From contig JAUVKA010000112.1 in assembly GCA_030592205.1 (NCBI GenBank), positions 1 to 10,059 of the forward strand: 10,059 nucleotides of DNA, in the 5' to 3' direction. The position numbers and the translations under genes are program-made. This document shows, one piece after another, positions 1-6,213 of the stretch. How positions within the stretch are numbered: the first letter of the stretch is position 1; every line of letters starts with the position of its first letter. The DNA is from Bacteroidota bacterium. Its GTDB lineage: Bacteria; Bacteroidota; Bacteroidia; Bacteroidales; UBA12481. Below the pieces are notes generated by a model. It had not been told where the DNA came from. It made no database searches and was given only the letters and a program-made list of their open reading frames with translations.

Positions 1-1398
1 CACAAGATCGACAATCCTCTTTGTTTCATATTGACCCCAACCTTCGTTGAAGGGAACCCACATGACGATAGATGGATGGTTTCTAAGAGTGTTTATCAAC
101 TCCCTGAGCTCCTTCTCGAAATTATCTGTCGCAACAGTATCTATTTTTATTTCGCCTTCCGAATCCGGACCCTTGTTCCTTCCATTTGGCATGTCCTGCC
201 ATACAAGAAGTCCCATTTTATCGGTCCAATAGTAAAATCTGCGAGGCTCTACTTTTACATGTTTCCTGAGCATATTGAAGCCCATCTCCTTAGTTACCTT
301 CAAATCGTACACCATGGCTTCTTCAGTAGGGGCTGTGTACAAACCATCAGGCCAAAAACCCTGGTCAAGAGGGCCATTCTGAAATACAAATTCATTATTC
401 AACATTATTCGGGTAATACCTTTATCATCTTTACCGAGAGAGATCTTCCGCATCCCAAAATACCCCTTAACCTTATCAATCCTGCCCTTCTTTGCAATTA
501 GGCGGATATCAATATCGTATAGGAAAGGGTTTTCCGGCGACCATAATATTGGATCCGGAATCTCAACAGTAGTAGGCAGTCCGGCTTTGAGTTCAAAATT
601 GGCAATAGTCTTATTTCCTTCGCGGATATTAACTTCAAATTTATTGGACCCTCTGAAGTTTTCGCAATTAACCAAAATGGTAACTTCATTGTTGTCAATA
701 TCCGGCACAACTTCATAATCCAAAATATAACTTTTAGGAACTTTTTCTATCCAAACAGTCTGCCAGATTCCGGAAGAAGGAGTGTACCATATCCCTCGTG
801 GATTTGTAGTCTGTTTTCCCACGGGCTGATATCCATCAGTGGAGGGATCCCAGACGCTGACCCACAATTCATGTTTTTCACCTGCTGTAATGTAATCGGT
901 GATATCGATGCTGAAAGGATCATATCCCCCCTGATGTTCACCCACTTTGGTGTCATCTATATAAACCTTAGTCAACCAGTCGACTGCCTCAAAATTAAGC
1001 AGTATGTGATCTGTTTTAAATCGTGTGTTGATCTGAATAGTCCTTTTGTACCATATTATATCTTCTTTTCCGACACGTTTCATAACCCCGGAAAGGGCAG
1101 ATTCAATTGGGAATGGTACCAGGATGGTTCCATCCATCTGACTGGGACGATCATCTTCAATTCCCCTGACAGCATATTCCCAAACCCCGTTTAGATTTTT
1201 CCAGTTGCCACGCTTCATTTGTGGACGAGGGTAAACATCCCATGTATTTTGAGGATCTACTTGATCAGCCCATTGTGTCATAATCGGAGCCTTTTTCATG
1301 CTCCAATCCAGACTTTCTTGATTTTGACATCCGGCGAAGAAAAAAACAGATGCTAATGCGCAAATTAACAGGTGGGTGGTGGGGGTTTTTCGTTTCAT
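1..1398 (-). CDS. Glycoside hydrolase family 2 lipoprotein, N-terminal part (3' end cut by window)
   Basis: The frame stays open for 466 codons from the ATG at 1398 to the window edge, with no in-frame stop, so only the C-terminus is missing. Residues 1-23 form a lipoprotein signal (basic start, hydrophobic core, F-A-G-C lipobox), with Cys24 as the lipidated residue, so the enzyme is probably membrane-anchored. The fold order is that of GH2: a jelly-roll sugar-binding domain at about 55-220 (RGNWKNLNGVWEY near its start, SSGIWQTVW near its end), an immunoglobulin-like domain at about 225-330, then a TIM barrel with MGFNMLRKH and WQDMPNG. The acid/base catalytic Glu is E452 in VPFNEGWGQY; the nucleophile Glu should lie beyond the edge. 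GH2 enzymes are exo-acting retaining hydrolases such as beta-galactosidases, beta-glucuronidases and beta-mannosidases. The substrate cannot be told from this fragment. The gene lies 77 bp downstream of the DUF4249-like gene on the same strand. No Shine-Dalgarno site is seen. Confidence 0.93.
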   Translation of the reverse strand, partial: MKRKTPTTHLLICALASVFFFAGCQNQESLDWSMKKAPIMTQWADQVDPQNTWDVYPRPQMKRGNWKNLNGVWEYAVRGIEDDRPSQMDGTILVPFPIESALSGVMKRVGKEDIIWYKRTIQINTRFKTDHILLNFEAVDWLTKVYIDDTKVGEHQGGYDPFSIDITDYITAGEKHELWVSVWDPSTDGYQPVGKQTTNPRGIWYTPSSGIWQTVWIEKVPKSYILDYEVVPDIDNNEVTILVNCENFRGSNKFEVNIREGNKTIANFELKAGLPTTVEIPDPILWSPENPFLYDIDIRLIAKKGRIDKVKGYFGMRKISLGKDDKGITRIMLNNEFVFQNGPLDQGFWPDGLYTAPTEEAMVYDLKVTKEMGFNMLRKHVKVEPRRFYYWTDKMGLLVWQDMPNGRNKGPDSEGEIKIDTVATDNFEKELRELINTLRNHPSIVMWVPFNEGWGQYETKRIVDLV

Positions 1399-1451
1399 GG
1401 TTTATTTCGGTTGTTCGGTTATTAAAATCTATATTTTATGGTCGCCGATAC

Positions 1452-1472
1452 CCCGAGGCACGAGGCCCCGGG
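1452..1472 (-). terminator. GC-rich hairpin after the DUF4249-like gene (possible terminator)
   Basis: Read on the minus strand, CCCGGGGC pairs with GCCTCGGG around a 5-nt loop, giving an 8-bp stem with one G-U pair. It begins 3 bases after the TAG stop at 1476-1478 and precedes the GH2 gene on the same strand. It is strikingly GC-rich against AT-rich surroundings. No U-tract follows, so a standard intrinsic terminator is not shown; it could also be an mRNA processing or protecting hairpin, or part of a dispersed repeat. Confidence 0.35.
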
Positions 1473-1475
1473 CTA

Positions 1476-2519
1476 CTACCATCGACTAAAGTTCAGATGG
1501 CGGGTATAGGTTCCCAGGGCAAGGCTATCCAGTTCACGTTGGCCCAGTCGCTGGCCAAAAACACCTTTTGTGTTATAGCTGGAAAAAAGACCAAGACCGT
1601 TGAGTATATTGGTATAGCTTGTTCCGTGGTAATCATCTGCAACCCGGCCAATTTCATTGTAGTCTTTTATCGCTCCATCACTTGTGAGTATTATGAAATC
1701 AACACTTATTATGGCTCTTCCTTTCACTTCCGGATCTATCGGTATTGCTGCCCTGATTTGGGAGTAAAAATTTTCCGGTCTGAAATAATAGGTATAAAAA
1801 GTTTTTACACCACCCGGGAAACTATGTTCATTTAGCTGAATTCCTGTTAGAATCCAATGAGCTTCTGTTTCTCTTTCTCCAGTCTCCAATATCTCTCTAT
1901 AATGTATCACGACTTTAATTTCGAAATATGTATCGGGAGAGGTATGTGTCCATTCCATGAAAAAGGGAACTTCCCCATAGAAGTAAACTTTCTGAAAAAA
2001 AGCCCTGGGATTAATGATTTTCGGCTCAGGTTTTAACCTGGTTCTTGATTCAATTAATTCAGGCTGATCCGGCAGCTGAACAAGTAAAAAAAGATCAACT
2101 TCAAAGGTTATGCCATCCTGAGCCAGTATTTCCGGACGGAGACGAATGGATTTGAAATCAGTTTGGTAAACTATGTTAGGAGTCTGGGCGAATATTCCAG
2201 GCTTACGGGGTTCAATTTCAATAGGAAACAGCTCAACATTATCAATAACTATTCCCCTGAAATTTCGACTTTCCAGAAAAACTCTGGCATCATCATAATA
2301 AATTGAATCAGGGATTTGGGCATAGTTATATGCGTTACCCGGACCAATGAAACTCTTAGTTAGTTTTATCTGATAAAGACTATCCTGAGGATTAATCACA
2401 CCATAAACCACTGGTGTAGATTCAGAGAAGATGTGGGGTTCAAATTCGCTGTTGCAGGAAAGGATAAAAGTGCTGGAAATCAATAATATAACCTCTGGTA
2501 TAAGTTTGTTGATCCTCAT
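1476..2519 (-). CDS. DUF4249-like lipoprotein of unknown function
   Basis: This is a 347-residue protein if it starts at the ATG at 2519. The frame extends 20 codons further upstream, but the 2519 start puts a lipoprotein signal (ILSC, lipidated Cys22) directly at the N-terminus, and a promoter candidate lies just upstream, inside the longer frame. The mature part is beta-rich. PVVYGVINPQDSLYQIKLTKS at 36-56 and a C-terminal TNILNGLGLFSSYN block at about 303-316 resemble the Bacteroidetes DUF4249 family, a group of outer-membrane-associated lipoproteins often encoded near TonB-dependent receptors. It is somewhat longer than I expect for that family and no receptor gene adjoins it, so the assignment is moderate. 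The function is unknown. The neighbouring GH2 gene downstream raises the possibility of co-transcription, though a GC-rich hairpin lies between them. Confidence 0.8.
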   Translation of the reverse strand: MRINKLIPEVILLISSTFILSCNSEFEPHIFSESTPVVYGVINPQDSLYQIKLTKSFIGPGNAYNYAQIPDSIYYDDARVFLESRNFRGIVIDNVELFPIEIEPRKPGIFAQTPNIVYQTDFKSIRLRPEILAQDGITFEVDLFLLVQLPDQPELIESRTRLKPEPKIINPRAFFQKVYFYGEVPFFMEWTHTSPDTYFEIKVVIHYREILETGERETEAHWILTGIQLNEHSFPGGVKTFYTYYFRPENFYSQIRAAIPIDPEVKGRAIISVDFIILTSDGAIKDYNEIGRVADDYHGTSYTNILNGLGLFSSYNTKGVFGQRLGQRELDSLALGTYTRHLNFSRW

Positions 2520-2537
2520 ATTCCTATTCTGCTTGCA

Positions 2538-2568
2538 CGAAGTTACTATTACTATACTGGTAAACAAA
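2538..2568 (-). promoter_or_regulatory. Bacteroidetes-type promoter candidate for the DUF4249-like gene
   Basis: On the minus strand a TTTG box (2565-2568) is followed after exactly 19 nt by TAACTTCG (2538-2545), one mismatch from the TAnnTTTG -7 consensus of the Bacteroidetes primary sigma factor. The predicted transcript would start near 2534, leaving a leader of about 15 nt before the ATG at 2519. This supports 2519 over the upstream in-frame ATG at 2579. Seen by eye only; no transcript evidence. Confidence 0.5.
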
Positions 2569-2637
2569 CATTGGACCAAGGGCTTGGATAAAGTAAAATC
2601 TAATCATTGCTTGTCGCTTGAAAAAAGTGGCAAATGA

Positions 2638-2958
2638 TTAAAAGTGTTTATAAATCCGATCAATCTTTTCTGACAATTCATTAAGTCCAAAAGTTCTTAC
2701 TAATCGGAATTGTTCTTTCCCTTCTGCAAAAAACAGAATTGTCGGTATCGAAAAAACTGTATGCCGGCCTGCAAAGTCCTGAATATCTTCAAGATCAACA
2801 TATAATGAACTTGCTTTTGGGTATTCCTTCATCATATCTTCCACCTTGGGTAAAAGTGATTTGCATACATTACAAGCGGGCTGCGAACAATAAAGCAAAA
2901 CGAGTGATTTGGAGGCAAGGCTTGCTTCTATTTCGAGGTAGTCAGCAGCAGTTTCCAT
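2638..2958 (-). CDS. Thioredoxin-family protein with CNVC active site
   Basis: A 106-residue protein with no signal peptide, so probably cytoplasmic. It has a compact thioredoxin fold: a hydrophobic strand (SLVLLYCSQ, 18-26), the redox motif C29-N-V-C32 at the start of a helix, a second strand ending in V54-D55, and the cis-proline loop SIPTILFF with Pro72. The classical WCGPC is replaced by PACNVC, a variant seen in a thioredoxin-like subfamily with LxPKV after the second cysteine, which is also present here (LLPKV). An extra Cys24 lies five residues before the motif. Likely role: thiol-disulfide exchange or reduction of particular partners, which the sequence does not name. It is about the size of standard thioredoxin. 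It is transcribed away from the two plus-strand lipoproteins. A weak TATCTTTA box lies at 3011-3018, but its -33 partner is poor. Confidence 0.88.
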   Translation of the reverse strand: METAADYLEIEASLASKSLVLLYCSQPACNVCKSLLPKVEDMMKEYPKASSLYVDLEDIQDFAGRHTVFSIPTILFFAEGKEQFRLVRTFGLNELSEKIDRIYKHF

Positions 2959-3145
2959 AATGATTTTGACTGATGTTTTACTTTATTCCTTAATATAAAT
3001 TGCTGGCTGTTAAAGATAGAAAATTCCGTATTTTTACAAGAAAGATTGTGATATGAACCGAGCCATTAGTATTAGTTTCACATAAACGAAGAATATTACG
3101 TGGCGAGCTGCATCGAATACAAATTTTATTTAATATTATAATGAG

Positions 3146-3979
3146 ATGAAAACAAGGTCTATTTGCATTTGGTGTTTCTTTTTTGGAGTGTTGATATTTC
3201 TCACATCCTGTACTTCCGAAATCAGGAAACAAGCTGAGCAAAGAATGAACCAGGCAAGAACCTTGTATGAAGGGAAGCAATATGAGCAATCTTTACAGCT
3301 TTTGGATTCTATCCAGTCATGGTTTCCAGAGGAATATGCAGTTCTTGCAGAGGCTTTGAAACTGCAAAAGACGGTCGCCCGGGAATATCATGGTGCCTTT
3401 ATTGAGCAGGCCAGTCAGTTGCTTGCCGGAGTTGAACCAAAAATCGATTCCCTGTCAAAAAAATTCTATTTTACCGAGAGCAGTGCTAACCGTCCGGGGA
3501 GTTATGAGCATAAAAGGCAGACTGTACGAAACTCCTGGAGCAGAAGTTTTCTGAAGGTGAATATTACCGAGGATGGTGCCTTTTGGATTTCATCGAAATA
3601 CTATGGTGTAGAATGGATGGATCATTATTGTGTGAAAGTTTACGACCGCAAACTGCAGGTTTTTTCAGATACTATTCCTCTCAATAGTCCCGATAATAAA
3701 AAACTCCAGGATGGAAATGATAAATGGGAAACAATTGATTATAGAAACGGGTCAGATGGTGGAGTAGTGGGTTTTATTATTGAAAATATTGACCGCAATC
3801 TGAAAGTTCGATTTACAGGAAAGAAGCATTATTACATTGTTATGGAGAAGTTCGACAAGGAAGCTGTGAGGGATGGATTCGAGTTGGCACAGGTTTTGAG
3901 AGAGGTTAATGACCTCAGGCAAAAGATTGCAAGGCATCGTAAAGAATTGCGGGTTTTAGGGATCTCTGAGGAACAGTAA
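3146..3979 (+). CDS. Lipoprotein with a TPR-like segment and C-terminal coiled coil, function unknown
   Basis: A 277-residue protein with a lipoprotein signal (FLTSC, lipidated Cys22). Residues about 34-66 look like one tetratricopeptide-type helix pair (ARTLYEGKQYEQSLQLLDSI). A beta-rich middle part follows at about 130-235, with many aromatic residues (FWISSKYYGVEWMDHYCVKVYD), and then a basic, charged, probably coiled-coil helix at 237-270. I do not recognise a named family; similar lipoproteins occur as hypothetical proteins in Bacteroidetes. The start at 3146 is set by the signal peptide; an ATG at 3141 reads into a stop at once. No clear promoter is seen in the 187-bp divergent gap. The following lipoprotein gene begins 29 bp after this stop, so the two are probably co-transcribed. 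Confidence 0.85.
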   Translation: MKTRSICIWCFFFGVLIFLTSCTSEIRKQAEQRMNQARTLYEGKQYEQSLQLLDSIQSWFPEEYAVLAEALKLQKTVAREYHGAFIEQASQLLAGVEPKIDSLSKKFYFTESSANRPGSYEHKRQTVRNSWSRSFLKVNITEDGAFWISSKYYGVEWMDHYCVKVYDRKLQVFSDTIPLNSPDNKKLQDGNDKWETIDYRNGSDGGVVGFIIENIDRNLKVRFTGKKHYYIVMEKFDKEAVRDGFELAQVLREVNDLRQKIARHRKELRVLGISEEQ

Positions 3980-4008
3980 TCAGTGTTCATCTTGTAAACT
4001 GCCATGTC

Positions 4009-4524
4009 ATGAAAACCAAAAATGTACGACTCGGAAAATACCTGGTTCTTTCCATCCTGATACTTCCATTAGTGCTTGTTTCATGTGAGGATGACTCCTA
4101 TGATGCACGTGACCAGATGCTAGGCTTCTATGATTATAAAATAGAAGCATATATAGACACCGGTGAGGAGCTGGTTTACATTGGAGACCAGCCTGGACAT
4201 TATGATGTAAGCGGAATAGCAGAATTAAGAAAGAATCCCGATTATGTTGATATGATTGATTTTTGGGATGGTCCGGACTTCCTTTTTCAAGGGGAAAATC
4301 TCATGGAAAATGCTAACACTATCACTTTTGATATCCCTCTTCAGGAATTTTGGCTGGGACCCATTCCGGTTAGCATACAAGGTTATGATTATTGGGATGT
4401 AGATAATATCCCATATCACGGAGCTTATCTTTATGGTGATCAAAGCATTGAGATTGGTTTTGCCGCCGAGATAATGGATGTTGGTTCTGATCTTGTCCTT
4501 TTGTTTACTGCATTTCGGCAATGA
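4009..4524 (+). CDS. Small acidic lipoprotein of unknown function, possibly lipocalin-like
   Basis: A 171-residue protein. Residues 1-25 are a long lipoprotein signal ending in LVSC, with Cys26 lipidated, followed by the acidic EDDSYDARD. The Asp after the lipidated Cys pair region and the acidic tether are typical of envelope lipoproteins, but do not settle which membrane it goes to. The mature domain is short, acidic and beta-prone, with MLGFYDYKIEAY at 37-48 recalling the first strand of small lipocalin-like barrels (L-G-x-Y). It is also rich in aromatics (FWDGPDFLF, YDYWD). No enzyme motif is visible. It follows the TPR-like lipoprotein gene by 29 bp with no room for an obvious promoter, so an operon is likely and the two may work together. 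Its stop lies 5 bp before the palindromic repeat. The family call is a guess from a short pattern. Confidence 0.8.
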   Translation: MKTKNVRLGKYLVLSILILPLVLVSCEDDSYDARDQMLGFYDYKIEAYIDTGEELVYIGDQPGHYDVSGIAELRKNPDYVDMIDFWDGPDFLFQGENLMENANTITFDIPLQEFWLGPIPVSIQGYDYWDVDNIPYHGAYLYGDQSIEIGFAAEIMDVGSDLVLLFTAFRQ

Positions 4525-4528
4525 TATC

Positions 4529-4621
4529 GTAAAGACGCATCACGATGCGTCTCTACAACATATTTATACACCTTGCCAATATCCGAGAGACATCATGATG
4601 CGTCTCTACAAAATGTTTATA
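4529..4621. repeat. Tandem palindromic repeat between convergent genes (copy A, about 1.8 units)
   Basis: Unit 1 opens with a 28-bp palindrome (4529-4556: arm GTAAAGACGCATC, answering arm GATGCGTCTCTAC, one mismatch), followed by the tail AACATATTTATACA. A second, imperfect palindrome follows 52 bp later (4585-4608: left arm GAGAGAC-ATCAT lacks the GC present in the right arm), with a tail AAAATGTTTATACC. Bases 4530-4591 match 6081-6142 at 52 of 62 positions in the same orientation. The element fills almost the whole 92-bp gap between the lipoprotein gene (plus) and the MATE gene (minus), and its last bases overlap the MATE stop codon. Palindromes of the form GTAGAGACGC...GCGTCTCTAC resemble repeats I know to be widely dispersed in Bacteroidetes genomes; genome copy number cannot be seen here. 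Confidence 0.85.
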
Positions 4622-6008
4622 CCTGTTTCAACTTCCATTTTCCTCTCCTAAAGAGGATAATGGCTACAATAGTCATGAAGGTTTCGGCAATAACAATGGA
4701 TGTATAAACTCCATTCTGCTCCATTCCCATCCTGGTGGCAAGAAACCAGGCAAGAGGAATTTCAATTAACCAAAAACTTACGAAATTGATCTTTGTAGGG
4801 GTTAAGGTATCACCTGCACCATTGAAAGACTGGATCATCACCATACCATAGCCGTACATTACAAAACCATAGCTCATTATTCTTAAGCAGGCAGCACCGC
4901 TTTCAACCACAACCGCATCCTGGATAAACAGTCTGATAAAAAATGAAGGAGCCAGAATAAATATGACTCCCATAGTACCTAGGAAAATTGCATTGATTCT
5001 TGCGGTTGTCCAGACTGCTTGTTCGGCCCTGTCAGGTTGTTTTGCTCCAAGGTTTTGCCCCACCAGGGTAGCTGCAGCATTACTGATGCCCCAGGATGGA
5101 AGCAATGTGAATATTATCACTCGTATCCCAATGGTATATCCTGCAACCACCTCACTGCCAAAGGTTGCCACTATTTTCATTAAGCCGATCCAACTGCTTG
5201 TAACTATTAATGACTGACCAATGCCTCCCAGGCTAAGCTTGATGATCTTGGCGATTGTCCTGGCTTTGATGATTATATCCTGCCTGCTTACTTTAACGCG
5301 GTGTTTCCCGCTTGATAAGAGATAGAGCTGGTAAATGACAGCAATACCCCTGCCGATTGTAGTTGCTATTGCTGCACCTGCTACTCCTAATTCCGGGAAA
5401 GGTCCCAGACCAAATATTAAACAGGGATCGAGAATTATATTAATAATATTTGCAATCCAGAGAACCCTCATTGATATAGCTGCATCACCTGAACTCCTGA
5501 ATATTGCATTGATAATAAACAGCATCATTATGACGCCATTGGCACCCAACATAATCGATGTATATCCTGAATATTCATTCTGCATTTGTTCTGTACCACC
5601 CATCAGAGCTAATAAATCTGAGGCAAACAGAATTCCTGGTATCGCTATAAACAGGGATACGGTTAATCCGGTAATAATCGATTGAAAGGCCACTTTAGCA
5701 GCTGCTCCTGGATTTTTCTCACCAATTCTTCTGGAAACCAGGGCGGTTGTTGCAATACTTAAACCTATGGCAAGTGAATAAACAATTGTTAACAGTGATT
5801 CTGTAATCCCAACAGTAGCAATGGCATCGGCCCCCAATTTGGCAACAAAATAGATATCGACCACGGCGAAAATCGATTCCATGATCATCTCAAGCACCAT
5901 TGGGATGGACAAAAGAAAGATGGCCCGGCCAAGTTTACCTTCAGTAAAATCCTGTTCAGTGCCTGAGATGGCTTCCCAGATATCGTTTCTTAATTGTTTA
6001 ATTTTCAA
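4617..6008 (-). CDS. MATE-family multidrug efflux transporter, TTG start
   Basis: A 463-residue inner-membrane protein with about 12 hydrophobic helices in two homologous halves, the full usual length for MATE transporters. These export cationic drugs and other toxic compounds in exchange for Na+ or H+. The first half opens with LLSIPMVLEMIMES and VVDIYFVAKLGADAIATVG and holds IFRSSGDA at 169-176; the second half repeats the theme with LVGQNLGAKQPDRAEQ at 315-330 and FNGAGDTLTPTKIN at 395-408. The paired x-GD motifs mark the internal duplication. Codon 1 is TTG; an in-frame TAA lies six codons upstream and the next ATG is residue 37, inside the first helix, so TTG is the only sensible start. 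A promoter candidate with a perfect TAACTTTG box lies upstream. The gene stands alone, convergent with one neighbour and divergent from the other, and has same-orientation repeats on both sides. The exported substrate is unknown. Confidence 0.94.
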   Translation of the reverse strand: MKIKQLRNDIWEAISGTEQDFTEGKLGRAIFLLSIPMVLEMIMESIFAVVDIYFVAKLGADAIATVGITESLLTIVYSLAIGLSIATTALVSRRIGEKNPGAAAKVAFQSIITGLTVSLFIAIPGILFASDLLALMGGTEQMQNEYSGYTSIMLGANGVIMMLFIINAIFRSSGDAAISMRVLWIANIINIILDPCLIFGLGPFPELGVAGAAIATTIGRGIAVIYQLYLLSSGKHRVKVSRQDIIIKARTIAKIIKLSLGGIGQSLIVTSSWIGLMKIVATFGSEVVAGYTIGIRVIIFTLLPSWGISNAAATLVGQNLGAKQPDRAEQAVWTTARINAIFLGTMGVIFILAPSFFIRLFIQDAVVVESGAACLRIMSYGFVMYGYGMVMIQSFNGAGDTLTPTKINFVSFWLIEIPLAWFLATRMGMEQNGVYTSIVIAETFMTIVAIILFRRGKWKLKQV

Positions 6009-6038
6009 CTGAATAATCCGGTTTTATCTTGCAGTCAG

Positions 6039-6073
6039 CAAAGTTATTATTTTATTTGTTGCATGCTGCCAAA
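6039..6073 (-). promoter_or_regulatory. Promoter candidate for the MATE gene
   Basis: On the minus strand TAACTTTG (6039-6046) is a perfect match to the Bacteroidetes TAnnTTTG -7 box. A TTTG box lies upstream at 6070-6073, with a 23-nt spacer, longer than the usual 19-21. The transcript would start near 6035, giving a leader of about 27 nt before the TTG at 6008. The upstream edge lies 8 bp from the palindromic repeat at 6081, so the repeat might influence this promoter. Confidence 0.45.
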
Positions 6074-6080
6074 CAACAAA

Positions 6081-6142
6081 TAGAGACGCATAATTATGCG
6101 TCTCCACAACATATTTATACATGTTGCAAATAATCGAGAGAC
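6081..6142. repeat. Palindromic repeat between divergent genes (copy B)
   Basis: This 62-bp element aligns without gaps to 4530-4591, with 10 mismatches. Its core is a perfect 22-bp palindrome at 6083-6104 (arm GAGACGCATAA and its complement), followed by the conserved tail AACATATTTATACA, a more variable stretch (TTGC is kept), and CGAGAGAC. In copy A that final GAGAGAC is the left arm of a second palindrome; here the second palindrome is absent, so copy B may be a shortened dimer. It lies in the 205-bp divergent gap between the MATE gene and the M1 peptidase gene, so it cannot act as a terminator for either adjoining gene. Confidence 0.85.
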
Positions 6143-6213
6143 TACCATTGTACCCAATTACCCGATTTCTCGTCATAAAGATGTAAATTGACTGGTCTAA
6201 CAAAATAAAACCA

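Noticed and set aside
31..501. Open frame of 156 codons on the plus strand
   Set aside because: It is antisense to the GH2 catalytic domain, whose conserved motifs are intact on the minus strand; the composition of its product is not protein-like.
1399..1445. Promoter for the GH2 gene (TAGATTTT on the minus strand, one mismatch to TAnnTTTG)
   Set aside because: No TTTG box lies at the expected distance; the bases there are GC-rich hairpin flank. AT-rich leaders give such partial matches easily.
1350..1835. Open frame of 161 codons on the plus strand
   Set aside because: It lies antisense to the start of the GH2 gene and the end of the DUF4249-like gene, crosses their intergenic hairpin, and shows no domain or signal. 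The minus-strand genes explain the sequence better.
2605..2640. Inverted repeat TCATTGC ... GCAAATGA after the thioredoxin-like gene as a terminator
   Set aside because: The stem has a one-base bulge and a loop of about 19 nt, with no clean U-tract directly after it; too weak to annotate.
4529..4621. Possible CRISPR array
   Set aside because: Only two palindromic units with a 52-bp period, and the 'spacers' are themselves conserved between copies A and B. There is no third unit and no cas gene.
4529..6142. Composite transposon or MITE-bounded element carrying the MATE gene
   Set aside because: The flanking copies are direct, diverged by 10 of 62 positions and unequal in length. No target-site duplication or transposase is visible, so transposition as a unit is not supported.
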